DNA from: ANME-2 cluster archaeon
Lineage (GTDB): Archaea > Halobacteriota > Methanosarcinia > Methanosarcinales > Methanocomedenaceae
Length of the DNA: 10,835 nt
Assembly (NCBI GenBank): GCA_022353185.1
Contig: JAKRWB010000070.1
Span: 1 to 10,835 of the forward strand
Reading direction: 5' to 3'
Below the pieces are notes generated by a model that made no database searches, was not told where the DNA came from, and saw nothing but the letters and a program-made list of their open reading frames with translations. Of this stretch, positions 1 through 6,422 are shown one piece after another (position 1 is the stretch's first letter; each line of letters opens with the position of its first letter). Position numbers and translations under genes: made by a program.

Positions 1-2
1 TC

Positions 3-839
3 TCGTCCGGGCTATTATCGCCACAATTCATTCTCGGAGGACTTGTTGCATTAGCAGGACTCATCCTCCTGAGAACAACTAAAATCAATTGGAACATCCG
101 GACACTCCTGATGTGCGCCGTCTTTGTGCTCTTCGGGGTGCTGGTGATCATGCACCAGCCAAGCCCGCTGCGGGCAGTGGTGGATCCGGTAACGGCTCTC
201 GTGACTGGCAGTGCGATCACTCTTAAGAAAACGACGGCGCTAATCTTTATCGGCGGCCTGTCAGTCATCGGAGCGAAACTGTTCTGCGGGTGGGTCTGTC
301 CATTCGGGGCATTGCAAGAGATCGTAAACAGGATTCCAGCACCATTCGGGAAGAAGATCAAGCTGCCGTTCAAGATCTCAAATGGCATCCGGATTTCGAT
401 ATTTGTCATCAGTTTTATCATGATTCTCGCCACAGGAAGCGATCTTTACACATACCATAACATCCTGAACCCATTCGAGCTATTTGACTGGCATTTTGAG
501 CTGGTGCTGGCAGTTCTGGTCGGTGCGGTGCTGGTCGCATCAGTATTTGTGTATCGCCCTTTCTGCTATCTCGTGTGCCCGGTTGGGCTCCTGACGTGGC
601 TGCTTGAGCATATGAGCATATTTCGTGTGCGTCTTGACCGGGCCAAATGCAATAACTGCAATAAATGTATCCGGATGTCGCCATGCTCGTCTGTCAAAGC
701 GATCGTGGATGGTGATAAGTTGCGACCCGATTGCTTCGCATGTGGTGTGTGCATTGACGCATGTCCGACCGATGCGCTGTCGTTTGGGATTGGTAAAATA
801 AAGGCTAACAGGAGCAAAGACCGGGAAAGTGGTGATTGA
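3..839 (+). CDS. Membrane-bound 4Fe-4S ferredoxin protein, NapH/CcoG-like (5' partial)
   Basis: The frame is open from the left edge with no stop, so the gene almost certainly starts upstream. The Met codon at 111 lies inside a hydrophobic stretch and is unlikely to be the start. Counting from that Met, hydrophobic membrane segments are broken by two Cys motifs, CGWVCPFG (Cys 59, 63) and CYLVCPVG (Cys 152, 156), which mark membrane quinol- or electron-transfer proteins of the NapH/NosR/CcoG group. A soluble C-terminal two-cluster ferredoxin domain follows: Cys 180, 183, 186, 192 and then Cys 208, 211, 214, 218 in the regular CxxCxxCxxxCP form. The first cluster is odd: it reads CxxCxxC followed by MSPC, so the fourth Cys sits after the Pro. 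The likely role is electron transfer between membrane carriers and a soluble or periplasmic partner. The partner is not in the window. The family call is firm; the exact subfamily is not. Confidence 0.85.
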   Translation, partial: SSGLLSPQFILGGLVALAGLILLRTTKINWNIRTLLMCAVFVLFGVLVIMHQPSPLRAVVDPVTALVTGSAITLKKTTALIFIGGLSVIGAKLFCGWVCPFGALQEIVNRIPAPFGKKIKLPFKISNGIRISIFVISFIMILATGSDLYTYHNILNPFELFDWHFELVLAVLVGAVLVASVFVYRPFCYLVCPVGLLTWLLEHMSIFRVRLDRAKCNNCNKCIRMSPCSSVKAIVDGDKLRPDCFACGVCIDACPTDALSFGIGKIKANRSKDRESGD

Positions 840-887
840 GGATCGATGCGAAAATTCAGATCATATTGGCTGATATGAACATGAAAA

Positions 888-917
888 TTCCCACCTAAAA
901 TTGACCCACTTTTCCCA
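888..917. mobile_element. Possible IS21-type element end remnant
   Basis: Read on the minus strand, this stretch contains GTGGGTCAATTTTAGGTGGG. From memory, this resembles the short repeated motifs at the ends of IS21-family elements. No transposase and no second end are present. It lies directly before the intron remnant, so it may mark the junction that truncated the intron. This is a resemblance only and could be chance. Confidence 0.25.
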
Positions 918-929
918 TTGAAAATTAAA

Positions 930-1024
930 CAACCCTATGTGAAATGCTTGAGCCGGATGGAGTGAAAGTTGCATGTTCGGTTCTTAGAGGGCTTTGGGCC
1001 GATAACGGCCTCTGGCTACTTGAC
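930..1024 (+). mobile_element. Group II intron 3' remnant (domains V and VI)
   Basis: Bases 950-983 form a 34-nt unit of domain V type. It opens with GAGCCG, carrying the AGC catalytic triad, and has a GAAA tetraloop at 964-967. It closes with CGGTTC, which pairs back to the start. The text before it (from about 930) resembles the linker that follows the reverse-transcriptase stop codon in bacterial and archaeal introns. The text after it (984-1024) can fold as domain VI, with GGGCC and GGCCT flanking GATAAC, and ends in CTACTTGAC, which resembles an intron 3' end. Domains I-IV and the maturase are absent, so this is a dead 3' fragment. Several wobble pairs and a G-G mismatch in domain V also suggest decay. 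The domain V identification is strong; the outer boundaries are estimates. Confidence 0.75.
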
Positions 1025-1070
1025 CTTTCATCTGCGGTGGCACAGTTCCAATATCCAGTTAAACAGCGAA

Positions 1071-1224
1071 AGGGGGGTATCCACTTAACTCCCGAAACTT
1101 CAATTCGGTGGATGTTCTTCTATCGGCTTATATAACAAGCCGTATCAACAGACCCTAATCCATACAAATCTATGGTTGCTGAGGGAAAATGTTAATAAAA
1201 CGGGAGTTAAGTGGATACCCCCAT
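1071..1224. mobile_element. MITE family 2, 154 bp, nested inside copy A
   Basis: A perfect 22-bp inverted repeat lies at 1073-1094 and 1201-1222 (core GGTATCCACTTAACTCCCG), extending to 23 of 24 matches at the outer ends. The element is flanked by a perfect 8-bp direct repeat, ACAGCGAA, at 1063-1070 and 1225-1232. The other copy of the host repeat has the uninterrupted site (minus strand ACAGTGAA, plus 9460-9467), which shows that this is a true insertion with one target copy added. The interior has no gene. It holds a small hairpin, CGGCTT (1124-1129) with AAGCCG (1137-1142). The parent transposon family is unknown to me. Confidence 0.85.
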
Positions 1225-1255
1225 ACAGCGAATTATCAAATGCAACTGCGACTAC

Positions 1256-1283
1256 AAATCAGTGTAAATCAGTGAAATCTGTG
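1256..1283 (+). repeat. Tandem 9-bp units inside MITE copy A
   Basis: Three AAATCAGTG-type units lie here: 1256-1264 and 1266-1274 match exactly, and 1275-1283 is AAATCTGTG. A single extra T separates the first two. The second MITE copy carries five such units at the same place, so unit number varies between copies. Confidence 0.8.
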
Positions 1284-1376
1284 TCTTTTTATAGTTCCAG
1301 ACAAAGATTGACACTAATTTTACCTAAAGTCGGTGTCAACAAAATAACTGATTTTTGGAACAGTGCCATCTGCGAT

Positions 1377-1843
1377 TAACATTTGCCGAACCAAAGCCGA
1401 CCAGCCGGATAAGTGCGGGAAGGCAGCAGTATCAGGCCCTCTCGGTCCTGTATACACCAGCCAACAACATCCCCAGCAGCGCACCCACTACACCTCACTT
1501 TCCGCAGGTATATTTTGAAAACAAATCTTTTTCTTAAATATTGAATAATGTCGCATGATTGTGGTTTTCGAAATTTGTATACAAATGGTTCAGAATGATG
1601 TATGTTTATTTTCTACCGAAATTGGCAAATCGTATACTCAAAACATGTATTTTATGTATGTACAATATAAATATAATATTCCAAACATATATAAAACCGT
1701 TATCAGGAAAAATTGTATGACATTTGCAGACACCTGTGGAAAGTGAGTTAAAAGGGAAAATTTAGTTTCCTACTTTTTCTAATGGGTATACTCTTTCACT
1801 ATTTTTTTTAACCCCCTACATTTCCCATCAGTAGTTCCACGTT
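1377..1843. other. Gene-free stretch, possible decayed coding tail plus AT-rich spacer
   Basis: Bases 1381-1505 are clearly more GC-rich than their surroundings. On the minus strand they read as a short hydrophobic tail (GALLGMLLAGVYRTERA then stop) preceded by an in-frame stop. This could be the worn end of a membrane protein gene, but it is too short to identify. Bases 1506-1843 are AT-rich with no credible gene. They contain a 14-bp perfect palindrome, ATTTGTATACAAAT, at 1573-1586, with no adjacent gene to regulate. I see no tRNA or other RNA gene here. Confidence 0.5.
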
Positions 1844-2593
1844 TCAGCCAATATAACTCAAGTCTTCATCGCTACTCTTTTTGCCTTGCATTTCTTTCAT
1901 GTATTTCTTAAATCCTTCTTCGAATTTCCTTGCTTCTTCCTCAATTCCGGTCAGGTCTATTTCAATTCCAAGTAATTCAGAAGCTTTTTTCAATCCTGCA
2001 TAGCACGCCTTTATGTCCAGTGCCTGTGGAAAAGCAGTTTCGCTTAACAGAGCTATTCCATTTATCCCCATCCGCTGTGCATATTCGATGACAAGTCCGT
2101 TAACTCCGGATATTTGCATATTGCTATCAACTATTTCTACAGACTCAGTTTTCAAATAATCCAAAAGCTCCTGGGTAGTTGCCACTCCAAATACCTGCGG
2201 GTCCTCAACATATCCTTCCACATGCTTCGCAATAACTGTATAGATTGTATCAACGTCACAGAGCTTTGCCACTTCAACTATTTTTTCTGCCAATTCATTA
2301 TCCTGAGTCAGAAAGCCGAACTGCATCTCACCTGTAAAGAGTATAATGTTCTTTTCGCTTGAATAGTAGAACTTGAACAGACTTTCATCCCTTTCCATGG
2401 GTACCACCAACCCCTTATCAAAAATAGCAAGGGAAGGTGAGAGATGGGGTACATAGATATCTGCAAACAATTCAGGTTTCAGGAGTTCAATAAACGAGGT
2501 AACAGTATTCTTGGAGACCATTCCCATTCCTGGAAGACCTACAAGCATTTTGGGCTTATTCATCTCTGGCTTTTTGTGAAATTGTATTTCCAT
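1844..2593 (-). CDS. PAC2 family protein (proteasome assembly chaperone-like)
   Basis: The product is 249 residues from the ATG at 2593. A TTG at 2614 would add seven residues, but AGGA lies about six bases before the ATG, so the shorter form is preferred. The N-terminal motif LVGLPGMGMVSKNTVTSFIE is the typical PAC2 opening. The body alternates strands and helices as in archaeal PbaA/PbaB-like proteins, which assist assembly of the 20S proteasome alpha ring or bind it. The C-terminus is a charged helix (roughly residues 220-240) ending in SDEDLSYIG. That ending recalls the HbYX tails that dock onto proteasomes, but the Tyr is third rather than second from the end, so docking is uncertain. 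The gene is transcribed alone, away from the operon to its right. The family is certain; the molecular role is inferred from the family. Confidence 0.88.
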   Translation of the reverse strand: MEIQFHKKPEMNKPKMLVGLPGMGMVSKNTVTSFIELLKPELFADIYVPHLSPSLAIFDKGLVVPMERDESLFKFYYSSEKNIILFTGEMQFGFLTQDNELAEKIVEVAKLCDVDTIYTVIAKHVEGYVEDPQVFGVATTQELLDYLKTESVEIVDSNMQISGVNGLVIEYAQRMGINGIALLSETAFPQALDIKACYAGLKKASELLGIEIDLTGIEEEARKFEEGFKKYMKEMQGKKSSDEDLSYIG

Positions 2594-2682
2594 ATGTTTC
2601 CTGAGTGTCACCAAGGTAAAAATACTCTCTTATTGATGAATCAATTACATTTTTTTCTGTTTTCAATTTTGAGTAAGAGAAA

Positions 2683-2768
2683 CTCACCCCATCACTTCCT
2701 GCCTCAACAGCAGATACGCCAGCGCCAGCCCCAGCCCGGCCACGCCATAACCCAGCAGGGGCATCAGG
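2683..2768. repeat. Left copy of the direct repeat bounding the 2.8-6.4 kb cassette
   Basis: This 86-bp stretch matches 6423-6502 in the same orientation. There are six mismatches over 80 aligned positions and one in-frame 6-bp insertion. Both copies are the 3' end of an ABC-2 permease reading frame. Together they enclose the AT-rich operon. Confidence 0.85.
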
Positions 2769-2776
2769 ATATCATT
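2684..2776 (-). pseudogene. 3' fragment of an ABC-2 permease gene
   Basis: The minus strand encodes about 29 residues, beginning DILMPLLGYGVAGLGLAL and ending LLLRQEVMG with a TGA stop. This matches the last residues of the intact permease at 6424-8337, which end GYGVAGLGLAYVLLRREVMG. No permease sequence precedes it; the upstream bases are the AT-rich promoter region of the operon. It is therefore a detached gene end, not a gene. The differences keep the reading frame, so the two versions probably diverged as parts of working genes before being brought together. Confidence 0.85.
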
Positions 2777-2782
2777 TGCTTT

Positions 2783-2864
2783 ATGATAGTAAATATCATG
2801 ATCACGTAGATAGATAGATAGATAGATATATATATAGTTAATTAATAATTGCAATATTGCAATT
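2783..2864 (+). promoter_or_regulatory. Promoter and palindromic operator of the four-gene operon
   Basis: A run of alternating TA at 2827-2835 is a good archaeal TATA box. Transcription would be expected to start about 25 bases on, near 2856-2860, giving an mRNA with almost no leader. An 18-bp perfect palindrome, AATTGCAATATTGCAATT, lies at 2847-2864, covering the likely start site and ending one base before the ATG at 2866. A second small inverted repeat, ATGATA and TATCAT, lies at 2783-2799. The first gene encodes a winged-helix protein, so autorepression through the palindrome is the simplest reading. That link is inference. Confidence 0.6.
2807..2826 (+). repeat. TAGA tetranucleotide tandem repeat (5 units)
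   Basis: Five exact TAGA units run directly into the TA-rich box of the promoter. Slippage here would change the distance from any upstream element to the TATA box. Confidence 0.9.
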
Positions 2865-2865
2865 T

Positions 2866-3120
2866 ATGAAATCAATAGAACTTTTTAACAAATCAGACAT
2901 CGTATGGAAATATTTCAATGACCATCCCTTTGAAGAAATAACCCCTACGATGCTTGCTGAAAAGTTGAAAATCAATTACAATACAGTTAATAGTACCATC
3001 AATAGGTTGTATATTAGTGGTAAAATAAACAAAAGCGGTAGAGGAGTTTACATGCTATATACTCCTATAGCAAAGGGTCAAGCTACTCTTATTGATGTTA
3101 TTCGTGATGATAAGGGGTAA
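2866..3120 (+). CDS. Small winged helix-turn-helix protein, likely operon regulator
   Basis: The product is 84 residues from the ATG at 2866. A TTG at 2857 lies inside the palindrome and is less likely. Residues 26-50 look like a helix-turn-helix (TPTMLAEKLKINYNTVNSTI), with the recognition helix at about 38-50. A beta wing follows at 52-66, with GKINKSGRGVYMLY. This is the layout of MarR/HTH_24-type winged-helix proteins. The C-terminal 18 residues are polar and unassigned. There is no catalytic or sensor domain, so it probably acts as a dimeric DNA-binding protein. The adjacent palindrome is its likely site. It is the first gene of the operon and is followed after 24 bases by the radical SAM gene. 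Confidence 0.75.
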   Translation: MKSIELFNKSDIVWKYFNDHPFEEITPTMLAEKLKINYNTVNSTINRLYISGKINKSGRGVYMLYTPIAKGQATLIDVIRDDKG

Positions 3121-3131
3121 TATTAAGAAAT

Positions 3132-3138
3132 GAGGTGG
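3132..3138 (+). promoter_or_regulatory. Ribosome binding site deciding the radical SAM start
   Basis: GAGGTGG lies five bases before the ATG at 3144, matching the archaeal GGAGGTGAT consensus. It overlaps the alternative GTG at 3135, which therefore cannot be the normal start. Confidence 0.75.
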
Positions 3139-3143
3139 AACTT

Positions 3144-4256
3144 ATGTCAATGAAGGATTTGACTTTGGAAATAACTAAAAAATGCCCTATGAGGTGTGTT
3201 TTATGTTCTTCCGAAGGGGGGGAACCTTTAGAGGATGAATTCAGTTTAGGTGAACTCAAAGACATCGTAAATCAAGCGAAATATTTAGGAGTGACAGAAA
3301 TTTCATTATCGGGTGGGGAACCTCTAATATATCCATATATTTTGGATATTTGCCGATATATATCAGAGTTAGACATTAATGTTTCAGTATATACATGTGG
3401 TAATGTTTTCATTGAAAGTGATCATGTGTCCTCCATTTCACTTAGTTATTTTCAAAAATTAGAAAAAGCAGGTGTTAATAAGATTGTATTTAGTCTGCAT
3501 GGTTCAAATCCACAGGTTCATGATGAAATTACTGGTAAACCTAATAGTTTTAAAAATCTCTTCGATTCAATAAAAAATGTACAGAAAACAAATTTAGGTA
3601 CAGAAATTCATTTTGTTCCTCTACGCGAAAATTTTAAAGATTTACCTGCCATTGTTTCGCTCGTAAAAAAAATGGGATTAAAGTCCATTCATATTTTAAG
3701 ATTTGTACCGCAGGGGCGTGGTGGGAGATATAAGGATATATTGGAACTCCATCAAAATGAAATATTGGAATTACGTAAAATCCTTGCGGATTTAATTGAA
3801 AAATCCGATATGGAAATCATTGTTGGTGCACACTACAACTGTCTTGGATTGAGTAATGATAAAAAGTGTACTGCAGGCATAAATAAAGCAGTTATACGTC
3901 CAGATGGATTTGTTTTCCCCTGTGTAGGAATGAAAAGAATTGATAGCTTTATTGATTGTAACAATGTTAAACATGATAAGCTGGAACATATCATAAATAA
4001 ATCTTATGGGTTTAGATTGTTAAAGAGTTTATTAGCTGATGTTGAAAACAGATCATGCCAACATTGCACAGGAGAATATAGTTGTACTAATGGGTGTATA
4101 GCTCAACGGCTTGTTGCACATGGTACTAATATTTTAGAAAAGGATCCACATTGCATCAAACATTCTGAAAAATTGACTGGGCTGCTGTCTGAAAATAATA
4201 AACCATCCATTATAATGGACTATAATGAGGGAGTAATCTATGCCGGGTCCTGTTAA
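3144..4256 (+). CDS. Radical SAM / SPASM domain protein
   Basis: The product is 370 residues. The radical SAM cluster motif CxxxCxxC is Cys 14, 18 and 21, and the SAM-binding GGEP motif is at 57-60. The C-terminal part is a full seven-Cys SPASM domain: Cys 242, Cys 260 (with Gly 255 giving the Gly-x4-Cys spacing), then CQHCTGEYSCTNGC as Cys 305, 308, 314 and 318, and Cys 337. SPASM domains usually carry two extra 4Fe-4S clusters. Relatives modify peptides or proteins (anSME, PqqE, heme-d1 or thioether enzymes). No small precursor peptide is visible nearby. The chain ends in Cys. Its stop overlaps the start of the HD gene by 17 bp, so translation is probably coupled. The family is certain and the substrate is unknown. 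The SPASM domain argues against a viperin-type enzyme. Confidence 0.9.
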   Translation: MSMKDLTLEITKKCPMRCVLCSSEGGEPLEDEFSLGELKDIVNQAKYLGVTEISLSGGEPLIYPYILDICRYISELDINVSVYTCGNVFIESDHVSSISLSYFQKLEKAGVNKIVFSLHGSNPQVHDEITGKPNSFKNLFDSIKNVQKTNLGTEIHFVPLRENFKDLPAIVSLVKKMGLKSIHILRFVPQGRGGRYKDILELHQNEILELRKILADLIEKSDMEIIVGAHYNCLGLSNDKKCTAGINKAVIRPDGFVFPCVGMKRIDSFIDCNNVKHDKLEHIINKSYGFRLLKSLLADVENRSCQHCTGEYSCTNGCIAQRLVAHGTNILEKDPHCIKHSEKLTGLLSENNKPSIIMDYNEGVIYAGSC

Positions 4257-5739
4257 AGATGATGATTTAATCATATGGTTGAAAAATAATTATCAGAAAA
4301 TTGAATTTATTGTCCAACCTCCCGACTACCAAAGAGTGGATAGAAAAGAGAGACTTATAGGAAATATTACAAACCTTAAAACTGATAAAAAATTATATGC
4401 ACAAAAGGATTTGTTGATTGAAATTTGGAAAGATTTAGTAGCGATGGCCGTAATTTATTTAAAGTCAAAAGATAAACGTGAATTTTTTCATGACGACGGG
4501 GATTATGGCATAGATCAATTGGGGGACTTTTTCCAAAATTACTGTGATTTCGAAAAAATCCTATATGGTAATGGTGATTACTATAGAGATCACGTTTCGC
4601 ACGTATTCAAGGTATTTCTTCTTGGTGAAAAATTAGTTAAAGAATATCTTGGTGGTTTTTCCTCAATTGAAGTGATGGATTCCAAACTATTGCTGAATAA
4701 TTTAAATCAAGATTTAAAAGAAAGTGATGAAGATTATCAAAAACGAACTGAGGCAAAATTAATTACAGCAGATGAAAAAGAAGCAATGTGGTGCATCGTT
4801 TCATTAACGCATGATTTAGGATATCCAACAGAAGTTGTCAATGATATTCATGATAATCTCAAGAATATGCTAACCATATTCAATATACAAGATGTTTCAT
4901 ATATTTTATCTCAACAAAGTCAGATGTTTAATGATTCTATAGTTAAATTAATCTCATCTGATCTAAAAATTGTGAAAAAATCCGGCGAAGAAGTGGATAA
5001 AAAAGAACCACCAGAATATATTACTCACACGCAAGCTAAATACTATTTTAAATATTCCAGATCAATCGAAAAATGGGACCATGGTGTTGAAAGTTGTATA
5101 GTATTAGTGAAAAGTTTAGTATATTTTTTGGAAACTGACTATAGCATAGATGAAAGAAAATCAATGGATATCGATGATGCACGGCAATTTTTAATAAGGC
5201 AAAGAATTCTACGCGCAATTGCATCACATAATTGTGATTATATTTATCATTTAAAGTTGGATTTGTCATTTTTGCTCAGAATAATTGATGAAATGCAAGA
5301 GTGGGGTAGACCAAATTTGAATGATCTTTTTATAAAAACCTCCGATTCTAGCTTTTCAATTGACAAATTCACAAAAAATGATATCGAATATACAATTCGA
5401 TTTTCTGTGATAGATGGTGTTACTGAAGCTGATGATAAGAAAAAGTTACACAACAATATAAAAAATTATTTCAAACGATGTGCGGATAAATATATAATGA
5501 TATTGAGAAGTGCTGTTGATGGCAAAGAAAGATCTGAAGATAAACTCATTTTAACTTTAAATGTAGTGGATGAAACTGAAAAAGAAATAAAATATAAATT
5601 TAAACATCCAAATCCAAAAGATATCGAATTGCACGTGAAAGGTATTAAATCATCAGCCAAAGATTACGTAGAAATCAAATTAGAACAACTTAATGAAGAT
5701 GATTGGGATAATTTCTGTGAAATTGTTCAAAGTAACTAA
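4240..5739 (+). CDS. HD-domain protein (putative metal-dependent phosphohydrolase)
   Basis: The product is 499 residues, starting within the end of the radical SAM gene, with GAGGGAG at 4227-4233 six bases before the ATG. HD-superfamily metal ligands appear in order: His 118 in YYRDHVSH, His 191-Asp 192 in SLTHDLGYP, His 281 in WDHGVESC, His 330 in ASHNCD, and Asp 350 in IIDEMQEWGRP. This H-HD-H-H-D pattern suggests an intact metal site for hydrolysing phosphoester or nucleotide substrates. The first ~110 residues and the last ~130 (polar, beta-rich, no motif I know) lie outside the core and may bind a partner or ligand. No membrane segment is present. The substrate is not deducible from sequence. 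The neighbours hint at nucleotides or a cyclic nucleotide signal, which is inference. Confidence 0.82.
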   Translation: MPGPVKDDDLIIWLKNNYQKIEFIVQPPDYQRVDRKERLIGNITNLKTDKKLYAQKDLLIEIWKDLVAMAVIYLKSKDKREFFHDDGDYGIDQLGDFFQNYCDFEKILYGNGDYYRDHVSHVFKVFLLGEKLVKEYLGGFSSIEVMDSKLLLNNLNQDLKESDEDYQKRTEAKLITADEKEAMWCIVSLTHDLGYPTEVVNDIHDNLKNMLTIFNIQDVSYILSQQSQMFNDSIVKLISSDLKIVKKSGEEVDKKEPPEYITHTQAKYYFKYSRSIEKWDHGVESCIVLVKSLVYFLETDYSIDERKSMDIDDARQFLIRQRILRAIASHNCDYIYHLKLDLSFLLRIIDEMQEWGRPNLNDLFIKTSDSSFSIDKFTKNDIEYTIRFSVIDGVTEADDKKKLHNNIKNYFKRCADKYIMILRSAVDGKERSEDKLILTLNVVDETEKEIKYKFKHPNPKDIELHVKGIKSSAKDYVEIKLEQLNEDDWDNFCEIVQSN

Positions 5740-5740
5740 A

Positions 5741-6358
5741 ATGCAACATAAAATTCAAAAAGTTCGAAATTTAGTTACACATTGCACTAAATGCGAAGAC
5801 CTTGTTAAATCTAGAAAACAATCTGTGCCAGGATATGGATTTGCAGATGCTAAAATTTTCTTTGTTGGTTTAGCACCAGGTAGATTGGGTGCAGATTCTA
5901 CTGGAATACCTTTCACAAAAGATTCGTCTGGTAAACTTTTCCAGCAAGCACTTTCATCCTCTGGAATTTGTATGGAACCAAATGGCATAGTGCAAAATGA
6001 TTCTGAACTCCGAGCATATGTTACGAATTTGGTAAAATGTAATCCAAAAAACGAGAAGGGTAATAATAGATATCCTTCTAAATTGGAAGTGGAGAATTGC
6101 AGGGATTTTTTAAAAGAAGAAATGGCTTTAATTGATTTTGACGTTATCGTTCCACTTGGCAGACTTGCAACTGAAATGATTTTGAATCGGAAATGTAATA
6201 ATTTCACTTTAATGCATAACAAGCCTATAAAAATCAATGATATGTGCTGTATTCCATTTATTCATCCATCATATATTGTAAGAGGCGCATATTCGAAGGA
6301 TAAATATTTAGAGGACTTTAAAACTCTCAGAAACTGGGTTTTAGACCTTAACAAATAG
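5741..6358 (+). CDS. Uracil-DNA glycosylase superfamily protein, family 4/5-like, with 4Fe-4S cluster
   Basis: The product is 205 residues from the ATG at 5741, one base after the HD stop. A longer frame from 5693 overlaps the HD gene, lacks a ribosome site and adds nothing conserved. Four Cys match the 4Fe-4S ligands of family 4/5 enzymes: Cys 15 and 18 (HCTKCEDL), Cys 100 (LVKCNP) and Cys 120 (VENCRDFL). Motif 1 is GLAPGRLGADSTGIPFT, which looks mixed: GLAP as in family 5 (UdgB) but without the acidic residue that follows GEAPG in family 4. The second motif is HPSYIVRG at 175-182. Known relatives excise uracil or other damaged or modified bases from DNA. As the last gene of the operon its target may be a special base rather than housekeeping uracil; that is inference. 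Confidence 0.85.
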   Translation: MQHKIQKVRNLVTHCTKCEDLVKSRKQSVPGYGFADAKIFFVGLAPGRLGADSTGIPFTKDSSGKLFQQALSSSGICMEPNGIVQNDSELRAYVTNLVKCNPKNEKGNNRYPSKLEVENCRDFLKEEMALIDFDVIVPLGRLATEMILNRKCNNFTLMHNKPIKINDMCCIPFIHPSYIVRGAYSKDKYLEDFKTLRNWVLDLNK

Positions 6359-6422
6359 GGGTCATTTAAAAATCAATGATGATATAAAGTTCAATCAGCT
6401 AGTTAAAGGACTGTTTTAAAAT

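Larger units (their letters stand above)
1039..1367 (+). mobile_element. MITE family 1, copy A (interrupted by another MITE)
   Basis: The ends are imperfect terminal inverted repeats: GGCACAGTTCC on the left and GGAACAGTGCC on the right, with similarity running on through ATATCCAGTTA and the matching right-end text. The flanks carry a 9-bp target duplication with one mismatch (ATCTGCGGT at 1030-1038, ATCTGCGAT at 1368-1376). Bases 1317-1367 are identical to the reverse complement of 9296-9346, and similarity continues through the rest of that second copy. Without the nested element and its extra 8 bp, the copy is 167 bp long. It carries three AAATCAGTG-like tandem units at 1256-1283. There is no coding capacity, so it would need a transposase supplied in trans. 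The parent IS family is not recognised. Confidence 0.8.

Noticed and set aside
944..1135. Small plus-strand frame beginning at the intron remnant
   Set aside because: It translates group II intron RNA sequence and the start of two MITEs.
1176..1379. Small plus-strand frame
   Set aside because: It runs through both MITE ends and has no ribosome site or recognisable protein character.
1430..1510. PGF-CTERM type surface protein tail on the minus strand
   Set aside because: The hydrophobic stretch is preceded by an in-frame stop and lacks the PGF motif; only a decayed coding tail can be suggested.
3144..4256. Viperin-like antiviral enzyme
   Set aside because: The protein has a full seven-Cys SPASM domain, absent from viperins, so the likeness is limited to the radical SAM core.
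5755..6237. 160-codon minus-strand frame opposite the glycosylase gene
   Set aside because: The plus strand encodes a clear glycosylase with cluster Cys; the antisense frame is a shadow without motifs.
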